6,739 nt of DNA from Phycisphaerae bacterium (lineage in GTDB: Bacteria > Planctomycetota > Phycisphaerae > Sedimentisphaerales > Anaerobacaceae): contig JAUWBX010000109.1 in assembly GCA_030609625.1 (NCBI GenBank), positions 1 to 6,739 on the forward strand. The letters are read 5' to 3'. A program made the translations under genes and the position numbers. The stretch's first letter is position 1, and each line of letters begins with the position of its first letter. The notes beneath the pieces are model-generated. The model searched no databases. It was not told the origin of the DNA and saw only the letters and a program-made list of their open reading frames with translations. Positions 6,249 through 6,739 of this stretch are shown here, piece after piece.

Positions 6249-6739
6249 CTACCTTCTGGTAAAACTCTTGTAATGAAAAGTTATAGTAAATTTGACCTTC
6301 TTGGTTTTGGCATCGAAGCTCGGTTTCGGCTTTACACTTTTTATGTTCTTTCGGTCCTCTAAACTTTTTTCAAATTTGTAGTACTGCTCATTGGTGGAGG
6401 CCTGGCCTGTTATAGTCACCGGCTGGCCCTTCTTAAAATGAAAACTCTCCAGCTTTATTCCTCTCTCTCCGCTCGCATTAACCTGACCCAGGAGGTTGAG
6501 TAAATCCGGCCTTTGCTGTGCAACCGTTTTGATTAGTTTCTGCCTTTGCATTAGCAGATTGATATCAGCCTCCGAGCCTGATGTGCTCAGGCGCTCTTCG
6601 ATCGCACCCGGACTGGCGACATCAACAGCATAAAGGACAACAACTGATAGAAGCAGCATTACCGCCGCAATTACACATGCTACCTTTGGTGAATAAAGCC
6701 AATGTTTCTTTTCTTGCTTTCCGGTCGGGTTATATAAAT
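6249..6739 (-). CDS. PilN/GspL-like assembly protein, N-terminus cut off by the window edge
   Basis: The reading frame stays open to the right edge, so only the last 163 or so codons are seen. The first Met in view (6659) is inside the transmembrane segment and is unlikely to be the start. Upstream of it the frame reads a Lys-rich stretch (NPTGKQEKKHWLYSPK) and the first part of the helix (VACVIAAV), which continues into MLLLSVVVLYAV. After the membrane come a helical linker (about 60 residues, with INLLMQRQKLIKTVAQQRP) and a compact alpha/beta domain. That domain has the order typical of the PilN/GspL periplasmic domain: helix LLNLLGQV, strand KLESFHFKKG, strand VTITGQAST, helix YYKFEKSLEDRK, then strands ending in KVKFTITFHYKSF. 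The cytoplasmic part is missing, so a short PilN tail cannot be told from a GspL or PilM-PilN fusion. It is the first gene of the visible operon, and the promoter lies outside the window. Confidence 0.72.
   Translation of the reverse strand, partial: LYNPTGKQEKKHWLYSPKVACVIAAVMLLLSVVVLYAVDVASPGAIEERLSTSGSEADINLLMQRQKLIKTVAQQRPDLLNLLGQVNASGERGIKLESFHFKKGQPVTITGQASTNEQYYKFEKSLEDRKNIKSVKPKPSFDAKTKKVKFTITFHYKSFTRR

Overview
The window holds the 3' part of one co-directional operon on the minus strand, read from the right edge to about position 348, followed by about 350 bases without a gene. No gene on the plus strand is supported. The five genes, in transcription order, are: an incomplete inner-membrane assembly protein of PilN/GspL type (6249 to the right edge); a PilO/GspM-like protein (5703-6221); a PilP/GspC-like protein with a long Gly/Arg-rich repeat tail (4833-5690); an unrecognised membrane-anchored protein built from the same helical repeat as that tail (4197-4802); and a very large secretin (348-4181). 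The order matches the N-O-P-Q order of type IV pilus alignment operons (pilMNOPQ) with one extra gene between P and Q. The secretin, with several N-terminal ring domains, looks more GspD-like. The sequence alone does not decide between type II secretion and a type IV pilus.

The genes are packed with gaps of about 12 to 30 nt and probably share one transcript. Its promoter, and any upstream pilM/gspE/gspF-type genes, would lie beyond the right edge. N, O and P proteins normally form an inner-membrane frame that docks to the N0 ring of the secretin, which carries substrate or pilus through the outer membrane. Three things are unusual here. The secretin has about eight N1-like ring modules, including a duplicated pair. 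The PilP/GspC-like protein and its neighbour share an Arg/Glu-rich helical repeat. The junctions around that neighbour look duplicated.

The gene-poor left end (1-347) holds a strong 12-bp stem that is the likely operon terminator. It also holds a 70-bp palindromic, REP/MITE-like element next to two 20-bp tandem units.

The organism is probably a diderm from the Planctomycetes-Phycisphaerae neighbourhood. This is inferred from the NEP-rich low-complexity linker, the enlarged secretin and the repeat-rich tails. No rRNA or marker gene in the window tests it.
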